Positions 1-9,497 of a stretch of 64,000 bases of DNA are shown here, piece after piece. Source of the stretch: Mesostigma viride (Eukaryota > Streptophyta > Mesostigmatophyceae > Mesostigmatales > Mesostigmataceae); assembly GCA_009746045.1 (NCBI GenBank), contig RPFO01000176.1:2501-66500 (forward strand), given 5' to 3'. Position 1 is the first letter of the stretch; each line of letters opens with the position of its first letter. The position numbers were made by a program, and so were the translations under genes. Below the pieces are notes generated by a model, which had not been told where the DNA came from, did no database searches, and worked only from the letters and a program-made list of their open reading frames with translations.

Positions 1-1293
1 TAAACCCTAAACCCTAAACCCTAAACCCTAAACCCTAAACCCTAAACCCTAAACCCTAAACCCTAAACCCTAAACCCTAAACCCTAAACCCTAAACCCTA
101 AACCCTAAACCCTAAACCCTAAACCCTAAACCCTAAACCCTAAACCCTAAACCCTAAACCCTAAACCCTAAACCCTAAACCCTAAACCCTAAACCCTAAA
201 CCCTAAACCCTAAACCCTAAACCCTAAACCCTAAACCCTAAACCCTAAACCCTAAACCCTAAACCCTAAACCCTAAACCCTAAACCCTAAACCCTAAACC
301 CTAAACCCTAAACCCTAAACCCTAAACCCTAAACCCTAAACCCTAAACCCTAAACCCTAAACCCTAAACCCTAAACCCTAAACCCTAAACCCTAAACCCT
401 AAACCCTAAACCCTAAACCCTAAACCCTAAACCCTAAACCCTAAACCCTAAACCCTAAACCCTAAACCCTAAACCCTAAACCCTAAACCCTAAACCCTAA
501 ACCCTAAACCCTAAACCCTAAACCCTAAACCCTAAACCCTAAACCCTAAACCCTAAACCCTAAACCCTAAACCCTAAACCCTAAACCCTAAACCCTAAAC
601 CCTAAACCCTAAACCCTAAACCCTAAACCCTAAACCCTAAACCCTAAACCCTAAACCCTAAACCCTAAACCCTAAACCCTAAACCCTAAACCCTAAACCC
701 TAAACCCTAAACCCTAAACCCTAAACCCTAAACCCTAAACCCTAAACCCTAAACCCTAAACCCTAAACCCTAAACCCTAAACCCTAAACCCTAAACCCTA
801 AACCCTAAACCCTAAACCCTAAACCCTAAACCCTAAACCCTAAACCCTAAACCCTAAACCCTAAACCCTAAACCCTAAACCCTAAACCCTAAACCCTAAA
901 CCCTAAACCCTAAACCCTAAACCCTAAACCCTAAACCCTAAACCCTAAACCCTAAACCCTAAACCCTAAACCCTAAACCCTAAACCCTAAACCCTAAACC
1001 CTAAACCCTAAACCCTAAACCCTAAACCCTAAACCCTAAACCCTAAACCCTAAACCCTAAACCCTAAACCCTAAACCCTAAACCCTAAACCCTAAACCCT
1101 AAACCCTAAACCCTAAACCCTAAACCCTAAACCCTAAACCCTAAACCCTAAACCCTAAACCCTAAACCCTAAACCCTAAACCCTAAACCCTAAACCCTAA
1201 ACCCTAAACCCTAAACCCTAAACCCTAAACCCTAAACCCTAAACCCTAAACCCTAAACCCTAAACCCTAAACCCTAAGCCCTAAACCCTAAAC
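1..1293. repeat. Telomeric repeat array (CCCTAAA)n
   Basis: About 185 uninterrupted copies of CCCTAAA, reading C-rich strand 5' to 3' from the first base as expected at a left chromosome end. The array is uniform except for one A-to-G variant heptamer (CCCTAAG, ending at 1278) two units before the inner edge. It stops at 1293 and passes directly into non-repetitive DNA. This is the TTTAGGG telomere type. Confidence 0.99.
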
Positions 1294-1636
1294 AGCTTTT
1301 TCAGGCCGGCCAGCGAGAAACTGAAATCCCGGCAAGTGATTTCATGACAAAGTGATTTTGATGGTTGCTTGCATGCATATTAAGTGAGACAACTATTCCT
1401 GGACGCATGGCGTGCCAACATATATAAGTTGTTACCAGATATTAATCACATGCCCTATTGAAGCGACGTTGGACCGCATAAACGAGGAATGGCTGAACTT
1501 GTCATGACCCGGCAAGGTACCTACACGCACAACAAGAATACATCAACATGAGACGATATATGGTGAGATGACCGAGATGTATGGAGAAATGAATGTCTCT
1601 ACTAGGATTATTATGAAGGTGTATACGTGGTATTTG
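1294..1636. other. Telomere-proximal spacer without genes
   Basis: This is 343 bases between telomere and minisatellite. No open frame of note, no RNA gene and no repeat was recognised. It is the only apparently single-copy DNA before the first retroelement. Confidence 0.6.
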
Positions 1637-1708
1637 CGGTGTCACGGTGTCACGGTGTCACGGTGTCACGGTGTCACGGTGTCACGGTGTCACGGTGTCA
1701 CGGTGTCA
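1637..1708. repeat. 8-bp minisatellite, 9 units
   Basis: Nine perfect tandem copies of CGGTGTCA lie 340 bp inside the telomere. A second block of the same unit sits at 1805-1844. An open frame runs through it, but only because the unit lacks stop codons. Confidence 0.95.
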
Positions 1709-1804
1709 GAAGCATAGGTAAAACTTGCAATGACCCATTGAATACATCATCCCCATTAATAATCACTGCATACCTGCAAAGATGTGTGTTTATATGCATT
1801 TTGA

Positions 1805-1844
1805 GGTGTCACGGTGTCACGGTGTCACGATGTCACGGTGTCAC
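1805..1844. repeat. 8-bp minisatellite, 5 units
   Basis: Five copies of GGTGTCAC, one with a G-to-A change (unit at 1829). It is the same register family as 1637-1708, separated by 96 bp of unique DNA. Confidence 0.93.
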
Positions 1845-1963
1845 GGGTCCTATGAACTTCCCCTTCCTCAGAGACTTAAGTGGAAACTTTAAATTCAATA
1901 AAATACAACTTTTCAAAATGAACTACAAATTGCGTGTTCTAGTACAAATCCAGACGAGCTTAG

Positions 1964-4900
1964 GGACTGGACAGCGGGGACCAGCCACTCGTTATCAGTG
2001 CTCGGCTGGCCCAGTTGCTCAACCTAACCAGGGAGAATGGCGGGCTGCGGGACAGTCATGTGTCCGTGGCGGGCTGGCAGGGCCCTGCCGCTAAACCCTT
2101 TGCCATGACTGCGGTCCAGGTAATGGTCATCCTCAACCCGCTCAGGCCATCCGACATGGCCTGCATCCCTGTGAATGCCCTTGTGACCGAGCAGTCATCG
2201 TATGACGTGCTGGTCGGCATGGAGGTCATGTTTCCCATGCGGCTCGAGGTACGCATGTGGGAAGGCCGCGCGGTGTACATCGTTGACAGAGACGGTGACG
2301 CCATGCGCCAAGCAAGCATCCCGGTGAGCTGCTACAGCTCGGACAATGGGGCAGTGCGTGTCTCGACGGTCAACCGGGTCGAGGCTGGCTCGCACGACGC
2401 GGTGGTGGAGGTACGGATGGGGGAGGTCACGGCAGCTGGGGGGGCTGTGCGTGATAAGCATCGGCCGTGCATCCCAACAGCGCTGGTGGGACGGGCCTCA
2501 TTGCACAGCACGTGGGCGGCGCGACAGCAGCCGCAAGCGCGGCAGGCCCTTTTGCGTCAGCACGTCACCAACGCGGTGCGGCAGCAACAACTCTCTCATC
2601 TCCCGCGGCAATCGCAGTCACAAGTGGCTGTCGCGACTACCGAAGGTAACTTCTGTGCCGATGTTGTGGCAGAGTCGCGGGTCTTGTCCGAAGGGGTTGT
2701 ATTGCTAGAATTGTTTGCTGGGATGGGAGGGGGGCTGGCTGGCTTTCTCGCTGCAGGCGGTACGTGCCACACGTTGATCGCCGTAGAGCCGTCTCCTACC
2801 GCTCGGGCAGTGTATAGGCATCACTGTGCCCAGCTGTCTGCCCTGTATCCATCTCAGTTTCCTCCGTCTGCGTGGACAGATCCGTTTGGGGAGTGCCCTC
2901 AGGATATCCGCGCCATTGGGGAGGTTCATGTGCGAGGCCTTTTGAGGCGGCACAAGAGGATAGACCTCGTCCTCGCGGGCTGGGAATGTCAGGCCGGCGT
3001 AGGACGCGGGCTTGCGGATCCTAGGAGCGGGTTGTTTTGGGATCTGCTTCGAGTCGTTGGACTCTTGCAGCAGCTGCAGGACCAGCCACTAGCGTATCTT
3101 TTTGAGAACGTGGTGGCCGACGACAGCCCTCACGAGGTAGTGAGGAAGGACTGGGCCCAGATCGTGGACATCTTAGGGGCACCAGTCACGTGCGACAATG
3201 CAGGATTGGGCGGGCTCACCCACAGGTACCGCGCATTCTGGACCAACCTTGCACTCACCACCACCATCCAGGCAGTGGTAGATGCGATCACACGACAGCA
3301 CGACGGCATGCCCGCGGAGGTGGCGCTGCCACCACATTTGGTCACGCAGCGGGTAGACGTCGCCGATCGGCACCCTTACGCGCCCGTCAATCACGTAGGT
3401 AAGCCTATGTGCGCTCTTCCCACCTTGGTTAGTTACCAGGGGTCATCGGCCTACAGGGACCGGGGCAAGGGTTTGGTATGGGACACCGGTACGGGTTTGT
3501 TGGTGCAGCCGCCCGCTGAGTTTCGGGAGGTGAGCATGGGGTTCCATGTGGGGGCGTCCGCCGCTGAGGGGGTTTTAGAGGCCACTAGGTGGTCTCTCGT
3601 TGGGCAAGCCATGTCAGCCTTCCAGGTTGGGTATGTTCTGCGGGCCGCAATGCAAGTGCGCCAGGGTGGGGGAGATATCCCCACACCGCCACCGCCTGTC
3701 AGTGCCCACGCGGCTGGTGTCCGGCCAACAGCGTCCGGCGGCACTGGGTCGCCATGGAGATCGCGGCTGCTTCAACTATGGAGCGTTATCCTCATGACGT
3801 CCTTGTTGTCCAGCACGGTGTTCGCTGGAGCGCCCACCCTGCAGCAATCGGTCGGTCGCGCAGTCCGTGCCATTCAGCAGGTGAGCGTCACACCCGGTGT
3901 AGCCGCATTTTCCCTTTTCCACGATGCCGCTGTCCGGGGGCCTTGTCTCGACAGTAGGAGTGCCGCAGTCGCAGATCCTGCTGCCTCTCACATATGGGCC
4001 ATAGGTGAGCACCTCACCGCCACGCAACGCAAGGCTATGGAGCACTGGTTGCATTCTGCACGCTCAGTTTTCGCTTTCAGCAGTGAAGAACTAGGGTGCT
4101 ACAACGGGGGCTGCATGGGGGTCCCACTAGATACGGATCAGCCCTTATTCAGGCGGCAGCATAGGCTGAGCTTGGCTGAGCTGGAATTCGTAGATGCTAA
4201 CTGTCGAGAGCTAGAGGCAGCTGGGATCATCCGCGCTTCATCCTCCAGTTATGCAGCTGCCACGGTGGTCGCACCCAAGAAGGATACCATCACAGGCGAG
4301 TGGACAGGTATGCGCATGGCCACTGACCTGCGTCAGCTGAACGCGCACACTCCTGTTGATAGGTACCCCATGCCTCGGGTCGATGATGTTTTGGATAAAA
4401 TATCTCCCCAGGTCAAGTATGTGTCGTCGCTAGATTTGCGTAGCGGCTTCCATCAGATCAAGGTCGTAGAGGCAGATCAGCGCAAGCTGGCCTTTTGGGG
4501 TGGGACCCGTCTGTACGAGTGGGTTCGCATGCCATTCGGACATCGCAACGCTAGTGCGGTGTTCCAACGTGCCATGGACCAGGTGCTGGCAGGGTTGCCA
4601 TTTGCAGCCTGCTACATAGACGATGTCATTGTCTTTAGCGAGACATTTGACCAGCACTTAGCTCACCTCGATCAGGTTCGGATCGCCCTAGATAAGGCCA
4701 ACCTGCGGCTGCACCCTGAAAAGTGCAAGTTCGCCCAACAGACCATAGGGTTTCTTGGTCATCAGATTGTACCAGGTGGCCGGACCCCTGAGGCAGCCAA
4801 AGTGGAAGCCATCAGCAACGCCGCAGTGCCCATCGACATCTCGGGGGTGCGCGCGTATCTCGGGCTAGCTGGCTATTATCGAGGATATATTCAGAATTTC

Positions 4901-5824
4901 AGCACCAAAGTCAAACCCCTGACTGAGTTGTTGAAGAAGGGCAATGTCTGGGCGTGGGGTCCGGCTCAGCAGCGAGCCATCGATACCATCAAACAGGAAC
5001 TGACTGCCGCTCCTATCCTACGCGCCCCCGACTATGCTCTGCCCTTCATTCTTTACACCGATTGGTCCAAGGTAGGCCTAGGGGCTGTGCTAGCACAAAA
5101 GGACGATGCGGGGCGCGAGCATGTTATCGCGTACGCTAGTCGGAGTAACAACTCTGCCGAGAGTCGGTACTCTTCCTACGAGGGGGAAGCGTTAGCCGTT
5201 GTGTGGGCCATCAAGCACTTCAGGCCATATCTCTTTGGGCGGGTGTTCACACTTGTCACTGATCACCAGCCCTTATTGTGGTTGATGACCAGCGACAAAC
5301 TCACGGGTAAGCTGGCCCGGTGGGCAATGATCATTCAGGAGTACCACCTGACAATCGTCCATCGGCCAGGTGTGGATCACTCCAACGCGGACGTCCTGTC
5401 CAGGTATGCTCTACCAACCACTGTTGACAACACTGGTGCGCGGGCCCTAGGGGCCGAGAGCTCGCCTGGGTCTGTGGTTTTTGTTAATGCTGCAGGCTTC
5501 GCTGACGCCGACGCCGAGGCAGACTGGCGCGCAGTCGAGTATACAGTCGCAGACTTTGCGGCAAGCTGCAATGCAGTTCACCCTTCTCCCTTCACCCCTG
5601 CCGCTGGCCTCCTCGCGTTGGAGGAAGGTAATTCTCCGTCCTTTGACATTGACAATACCTTGGCACGATACCTAGCACTCCAGGTGGTGTTGGTTGGCCA
5701 TCTCACAGTGGAATGCAACATGGGTGATGTGTGGCTCGATGGGCGTGTGTTGGAGCAGGTCCAAGGGATAGCTCTCACCCCACCCCGGTTGATTGGTCCT
5801 CAGCCCAGCGTGACGCTGAGTTGA
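1964..5824 (+). CDS. pol: Gypsy Pol segment: retropepsin - C5-MTase - RT - RNase H
   Basis: Open from 1964 with no ATG, so it is a fragment of a longer polyprotein. A retropepsin DSG triplet is at 1970-1978 and the matching C-terminal YDVLVGM motif near 2202. The methyltransferase has motif I LELFAGMGGGLAGF (2705-2746), motif IV WECQ with the catalytic Cys at 2987, motif VI ENV (3104-3112), motif VIII HRYR (3221-3232) and a motif X-like GQAMSA (3602-3619). A hydrophobic stretch (3764-3832) follows. RT runs about 4120-4760 with YIDD at 4613-4624. RNase H (TDW, YEGEALAV, TDHQP, ADVLSR) ends near 5405. The methyltransferase core looks complete; motif IV has Glu in place of the usual Pro before Cys, whose effect is unknown. 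Confidence 0.93.
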   Translation, partial: GLDSGDQPLVISARLAQLLNLTRENGGLRDSHVSVAGWQGPAAKPFAMTAVQVMVILNPLRPSDMACIPVNALVTEQSSYDVLVGMEVMFPMRLEVRMWEGRAVYIVDRDGDAMRQASIPVSCYSSDNGAVRVSTVNRVEAGSHDAVVEVRMGEVTAAGGAVRDKHRPCIPTALVGRASLHSTWAARQQPQARQALLRQHVTNAVRQQQLSHLPRQSQSQVAVATTEGNFCADVVAESRVLSEGVVLLELFAGMGGGLAGFLAAGGTCHTLIAVEPSPTARAVYRHHCAQLSALYPSQFPPSAWTDPFGECPQDIRAIGEVHVRGLLRRHKRIDLVLAGWECQAGVGRGLADPRSGLFWDLLRVVGLLQQLQDQPLAYLFENVVADDSPHEVVRKDWAQIVDILGAPVTCDNAGLGGLTHRYRAFWTNLALTTTIQAVVDAITRQHDGMPAEVALPPHLVTQRVDVADRHPYAPVNHVGKPMCALPTLVSYQGSSAYRDRGKGLVWDTGTGLLVQPPAEFREVSMGFHVGASAAEGVLEATRWSLVGQAMSAFQVGYVLRAAMQVRQGGGDIPTPPPPVSAHAAGVRPTASGGTGSPWRSRLLQLWSVILMTSLLSSTVFAGAPTLQQSVGRAVRAIQQVSVTPGVAAFSLFHDAAVRGPCLDSRSAAVADPAASHIWAIGEHLTATQRKAMEHWLHSARSVFAFSSEELGCYNGGCMGVPLDTDQPLFRRQHRLSLAELEFVDANCRELEAAGIIRASSSSYAAATVVAPKKDTITGEWTGMRMATDLRQLNAHTPVDRYPMPRVDDVLDKISPQVKYVSSLDLRSGFHQIKVVEADQRKLAFWGGTRLYEWVRMPFGHRNASAVFQRAMDQVLAGLPFAACYIDDVIVFSETFDQHLAHLDQVRIALDKANLRLHPEKCKFAQQTIGFLGHQIVPGGRTPEAAKVEAISNAAVPIDISGVRAYLGLAGYYRGYIQNFSTKVKPLTELLKKGNVWAWGPAQQRAIDTIKQELTAAPILRAPDYALPFILYTDWSKVGLGAVLAQKDDAGREHVIAYASRSNNSAESRYSSYEGEALAVVWAIKHFRPYLFGRVFTLVTDHQPLLWLMTSDKLTGKLARWAMIIQEYHLTIVHRPGVDHSNADVLSRYALPTTVDNTGARALGAESSPGSVVFVNAAGFADADAEADWRAVEYTVADFAASCNAVHPSPFTPAAGLLALEEGNSPSFDIDNTLARYLALQVVLVGHLTVECNMGDVWLDGRVLEQVQGIALTPPRLIGPQPSVTLS

Positions 5825-6354
5825 ATAGGGTGCAACATAGGGCGGTCACCTACTCGTGGGATGCCGGGGTCCTCCACAAAATGATCGGCAAGCGCAAAGT
5901 GGTGGTGCCGCCGCCTCACAAGCGGGTCGCCATCGTCCAGCAAGCCCATGAGCGGTATGGCCACCTGGGTGGTAACCGCACTTTGGCGCTAGTGCGCGCC
6001 TCTTATTGGTGGAACGGCATGCGTGCCACAGTCGCGCAGGTCGTCGCTCGCTGCGCGCAGTGTGCCCGGGTGAAGGCCCGGTTCAATGTGGACCACGATG
6101 CGAAAGAATTGATGAGCCTACCCATCAGAGGGCTCTTCTACCGCTGGCACGTAGACCTGTGTGGGCCCTTTGATGAAAGTGCAGATGGCCACAAGTATGT
6201 CATGGTGTGTGTCGAAAGTTTTAGCAAGTGGGTCGAGCTCATCCCCATTGCTGACAAGCAGGCCGCCACCACCGCCAAGCACTTCGCCGACATCATCGCC
6301 AGGTTTGGCGCCCCCGCGGAGGTGGTCACCGACCAGGGCGGGGAGTTTCGGGGG
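5779..6354 (+). pseudogene. Gypsy integrase N-terminal and core part, frame-shifted
   Basis: Continues pol in another frame than the upstream ORF, which ends at 5824. The H2C2 zinc-binding domain (HERYGH ... CAQC) spans about 5947-6063. The first catalytic Asp lies in VDLCGPF near 6149 and the second in TDQGGEF at 6331. The frame is then lost in a run of five Gs (6347-6354); the tandem copy has six Gs at the equivalent place and reads on. The missing G may be a true mutation or a homopolymer sequencing error. The homologous frame stays open to 6435 but no longer encodes integrase. Confidence 0.88.
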
Positions 6355-6427
6355 AATTTCAGGAATTGTTGGATGCATGTCTCATTGATCACCGTCGCAC
6401 TTCTCGGAGCATCCTCAGGCCAATGGT

Positions 6428-7258
6428 TTGGCTGAGAGATTGGTGCAGACTGTCAAGCAGGCTTTGCGCAAGTGGAGCCTGCAGTCAGCATCATTCACTA
6501 TGTGGGATCGTGAACTGGCGTGGATAGCCATGGGTTACCGAATGTCACCCCAGGAGTCGCTCGCCTGTTTCTCCCCGTATTTCCTGTTGTTTGGGCGCGC
6601 ACCCTTGCTCCCCACGGAGGCGCAGAGTGCACACCCCACCCCTATGGCGTTTGACAACGCCAGTCAGTTTCTGGCTGAGGTGACCGCACGGGCGGCTACT
6701 TTCCGCAAGGTTATGCCCATCGCCATGAACAACTTGTTCATCGCCCAGCACCGAGATACCCTGCGCTACGCTCAGCGCCGGGGGGGCGCTTACATGGCCC
6801 GTCAGCTGCATTTTCGTCCGGGGCAGTTCGTATTTCTCCGCACGCAGCTGACCGACACTCTTGACGTGACTGCGGGGCCGACCATCTTGCGGATCGTCGC
6901 CATCAAGCCATCTGGGGTCGCCATTTTGGAGGGCGTCGACGGCAGTCGCACCACCGATAACGTAAGCAACCTCAGTCCGTGTTCGTTGCCCAACTTATTG
7001 CCTGACCTCGCCCCGCACACGGCCAGGCGGGTCAAGGACGCACAGTGTCAGGTTTGCCATCGCGTAGACCAGGGGGATACCATGTTGCTGTGTGATCACT
7101 GTAATTGTGGGTGGCACATGCACTGCTTGCAGCCAGCGCTCACCACCGTGCCAGCGGGCCAGTGGTTTTGCCCAGTTTGTGTCGCTGCCCGTTTCGCAAC
7201 CAGTAGCGTCACCATTTCCTTAGCTGCTGTGGTGTTGGCACGGTCGCTGGCCATGTGA
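6428..7258 (+). CDS. Gypsy integrase C-terminal region with PHD finger
   Basis: The frame resumes with LAERLVQTVKQ, which carries the third catalytic residue (Glu in AER), followed by the usual gypsy integrase C-terminal region. Residues about 206-252 form a complete C4HC3 PHD finger (CQVC ... CDHC ... WHMHC ... CPVC, nt 7047-7184), then a short hydrophobic tail to the stop. PHD fingers commonly bind histone H3 tails; here it takes the C-terminal position that a chromodomain occupies in chromoviruses, so a role in choosing insertion sites is plausible but inferred. Confidence 0.9.
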   Translation: MAERLVQTVKQALRKWSLQSASFTMWDRELAWIAMGYRMSPQESLACFSPYFLLFGRAPLLPTEAQSAHPTPMAFDNASQFLAEVTARAATFRKVMPIAMNNLFIAQHRDTLRYAQRRGGAYMARQLHFRPGQFVFLRTQLTDTLDVTAGPTILRIVAIKPSGVAILEGVDGSRTTDNVSNLSPCSLPNLLPDLAPHTARRVKDAQCQVCHRVDQGDTMLLCDHCNCGWHMHCLQPALTTVPAGQWFCPVCVAARFATSSVTISLAAVVLARSLAM

Positions 7259-7289
7259 GGAGCCATGAGAGCCAGCGAGGGGGGAATCA

Positions 7290-8591
7290 TGGGACAGGTC
7301 CTCGCCCACCCCACCAGGCACGTCAGCTCAGCTCATTTGGGTTTTACCAAAGCTGAGCATGGCCAGCCGCCATGGTGGCGCCGGAGATTGTGGTACGCAG
7401 ACGCGACAGCTGTCACGGACGCGAGCTATGTCATCCGGGCGCCCACTATGCACAAGACCGGTGACGTGCGCAAGGAATTTGTTTTCTGCGCATTTTCGAC
7501 AAAGGCTAGTGACCGGGGGGGGACACTAGCACTTGCAGCATAAGAGCGGACGAAAGTGCACGTGCGCGCGCGCCGGGCCAGGCACGGCTGGGCGCGCAGC
7601 ACAGACGTACTTGAGCGGACGGCAGCACAAGTGCGCAGCGTCGAGAGGATCATACGCGAGTTAGTGGACAGCTGGAGCTGGAGCTGGAGCTGAGCTGGAG
7701 CTGGAGCTGGAGCTGGACTGCTGGACTTCAACAGCGCCGAGGCTATTGACAGGCCAGGTGTCTTTGTGGTGTAGAATAGCGGGTCAACGTTATGAGGACT
7801 GGACAGAAAATGGAAAAGGACAATTTGCGGTGCGGAGCCAGATCGCTGGAATGAATGCGAAATCGCTGGCAGCCCTACAAAGGGATTTCTTCTAGAAAAA
7901 AGATTAGAAGCAATGTTTGCTGGGCCACTCACACGCAAGGTGTGAGCGTGCAGATTGTTTGAAGGATATTATGCTTCGACCTTGGTGGTCGTGACTAAAT
8001 GCCGGACATTCCCAGGGACAGAAATGCCGGAGCCTCTAGGAGATGAGATCGGCAACAGGGTAGCAATTTAGATTTGTCGGGATGCCTTCCTGTTTTTGTT
8101 GGCATGTGTGGTAGAAAGCCAGGACGGCAACTGGAATGCGGTTTCTGTTTGCATGGTTCAGGCAGCAAGATAGTTTTGGCATTCCTGGCTGGACTGACAA
8201 GTGTGGCGTGTGTCATGCGTGTGGCATGACGAATGGTTTGGTTCATAGTCGAAGAGGACTCTCACGTAGCGTGTAGTCTCTTCGAGTCTCTCGTTAGTGG
8301 CCTTCGTGTTTCTCCCTTTCCTTGGGAGCAAGGCCGGTAGCATGTCATGGAGCGCTGCCTAACTGCGGGCTCGTGAGCATGGAGTGCATCGATATTGAGA
8401 CTATCAACGTGTTGTAATTGTATTAACTTTCTCAATAAATTCCGCATGTGCGGCTTCATCATCAGACTGTGCAAAGTGTGTGTGTTGTGAAAACATTGTT
8501 CTATAGCAGGGGAGGCAAAAGCATTAAGGTGGTCATCAGGCACGAGGGACAGTTCCTTGTCCTCGGCTGAGAACCCTCCTTTCGTTAATCA
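7290..8591 (+). repeat. Gypsy 3' LTR (copy A)
   Basis: Starts TGGGACAG right after a purine tract (GCGAGGGGGG) and ends TTAATCA just before a second copy of the same start, giving TG...CA ends and 1302 bp. It contains an AATAAA signal at 8434-8439 and a (GCTGGA)n minisatellite at about 7672-7717. The 5' LTR is not in the window, so exact borders rest on the repeated start at 8592 and on copy B. Confidence 0.75.
7672..7717. repeat. GCTGGA hexamer minisatellite inside the LTR
   Basis: Seven to eight GCTGGA units, with one GCTGA interruption, inside the gypsy LTR. The duplicate copy at 11180-11228 differs in unit phase, which accounts for part of the length difference between the two LTR copies. 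Confidence 0.85.
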
Positions 8592-8727
8592 TGGGACAGG
8601 TCCTCGCCCACCCCACCGGGCATGCAGTTAAGGCAGGCACGTCAGCTCAGCTCATTTGGGTTTTACCAAAGCTGAGCATGGCCAACCGCCATGGTGGCGC
8701 CGGAGATTGTGGTACGCAGACGCGACA
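8592..8727 (+). repeat. Truncated second gypsy LTR start
   Basis: The first about 136 bp of a second gypsy LTR directly abut the 3' LTR. It carries a short extra segment absent from 7290 onward (near 8622-8640), so it is a distinct LTR variant. It stops where the 3' end of the minus-strand copia-1 element begins. Confidence 0.75.
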
Positions 8728-8789
8728 AAACCTCCAGGGGGATAAAAACCTACAGGAGGAGCATTAGGCTCAGGCTCCCAGATTACTCC

Positions 8790-9487
8790 TTATGACAAGG
8801 GTTTCCCAGCCATCATGGACCGCAGCAACTGGTACCCATTAAGGGCCAGTCGTGGAAGCTTGGTCATAGCATCAGCAGGATTTGAATATCCTGGCAGATG
8901 TATGGTCATACAGTGGCTGGACAACTCCTTTGCCACAAGGTAGTCCAAGTCAGTAGTAGTGGCCCTCTCATTCTTGATAAAAGAGACCACGGGCTTATTA
9001 TCACAATAAACCCTGACATCAATCACAGGTTGAGGTCTTATCTGACTCAGACACCATAAGAGTAGCTCTCTTATGTATATGGCGTCGCGAATGCACATGG
9101 CGTATGCCCTGCACTCGGCTGTGTCAATGCCAGCAAACCGCCTCCTCTGAAGGTTACTGGACCAGTATACCAACGAGGGCTGTTTGCCTTCATTCCTGAT
9201 GGTGATCAGGCATCCGGCTCTGGCACCAATCTTGTTGGCAGATCTAGACTCTTGGCTAGCATCTGTGTAGGCGTCTAAGATGATACGCCTATGACAGTCT
9301 ACACCAGACAACACCAAATCAGGAGATTCATTGAGGCAGCTCTCCAGGCGCCTCCTTCCTTCTCCTACAATAACAGAGTCTGGCATCCTACTCTGTACTG
9401 CCAGGTCAGGGTTAGTTGTGGCAGCCAGCCAACCTAGTTGACCTTTAACCGTAGGGGCATTCTCCTCACTTACTCTCTTGGGCAACT
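8790..9487 (-). pseudogene. Copia-1 RNase H fragment (duplicate)
   Basis: The C-terminal 230 residues of the copia-1 polyprotein: RNase H motifs AYTDAS, DTAECRAYAM, YCDNKPVVSF and NPADAMTK, ending at the natural stop. It is identical in extent to the end of the ORF at 12313-13542 and is cut off by the duplication joint at about 9490. Confidence 0.92.
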
Positions 9488-9497
9488 GAGTGTTGGG

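Larger units (their letters stand above)
1964..8591 (+). mobile_element. Ty3/gypsy LTR retrotransposon carrying a DNA methyltransferase, 5' truncated
   Basis: Domain order is protease (partial) - cytosine-C5 methyltransferase - reverse transcriptase - RNase H - integrase (H2C2, DDE) - PHD finger - 3' LTR. Integrase after RNase H places it in Ty3/gypsy. Gag and the 5' LTR are missing: in-frame stops at 1940 and 1961 lie just before the protease DSG, so the copy begins there. Two frame breaks (near 5800 and at 6350) split pol. The part from 5996 onward is duplicated in tandem. Confidence 0.92.
5996..9491. repeat. Tandem segmental duplication, copy A
   Basis: 3496 bp holding the gypsy integrase/PHD region, the LTR, the partial LTR and the 3' end of copia-1 recur almost identically at 9498-13014. 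Copy A keeps the native left flank in gypsy; copy B keeps the native right flank in copia-1. The joint is a six-base filler GTTGGG at 9492-9497. Confidence 0.93.

Noticed and set aside
7426..7938. 170-residue minus-strand frame in the gypsy LTR
   Set aside because: It depends on the GCTGGA minisatellite and is broken in copy B; it is an LTR by-product.
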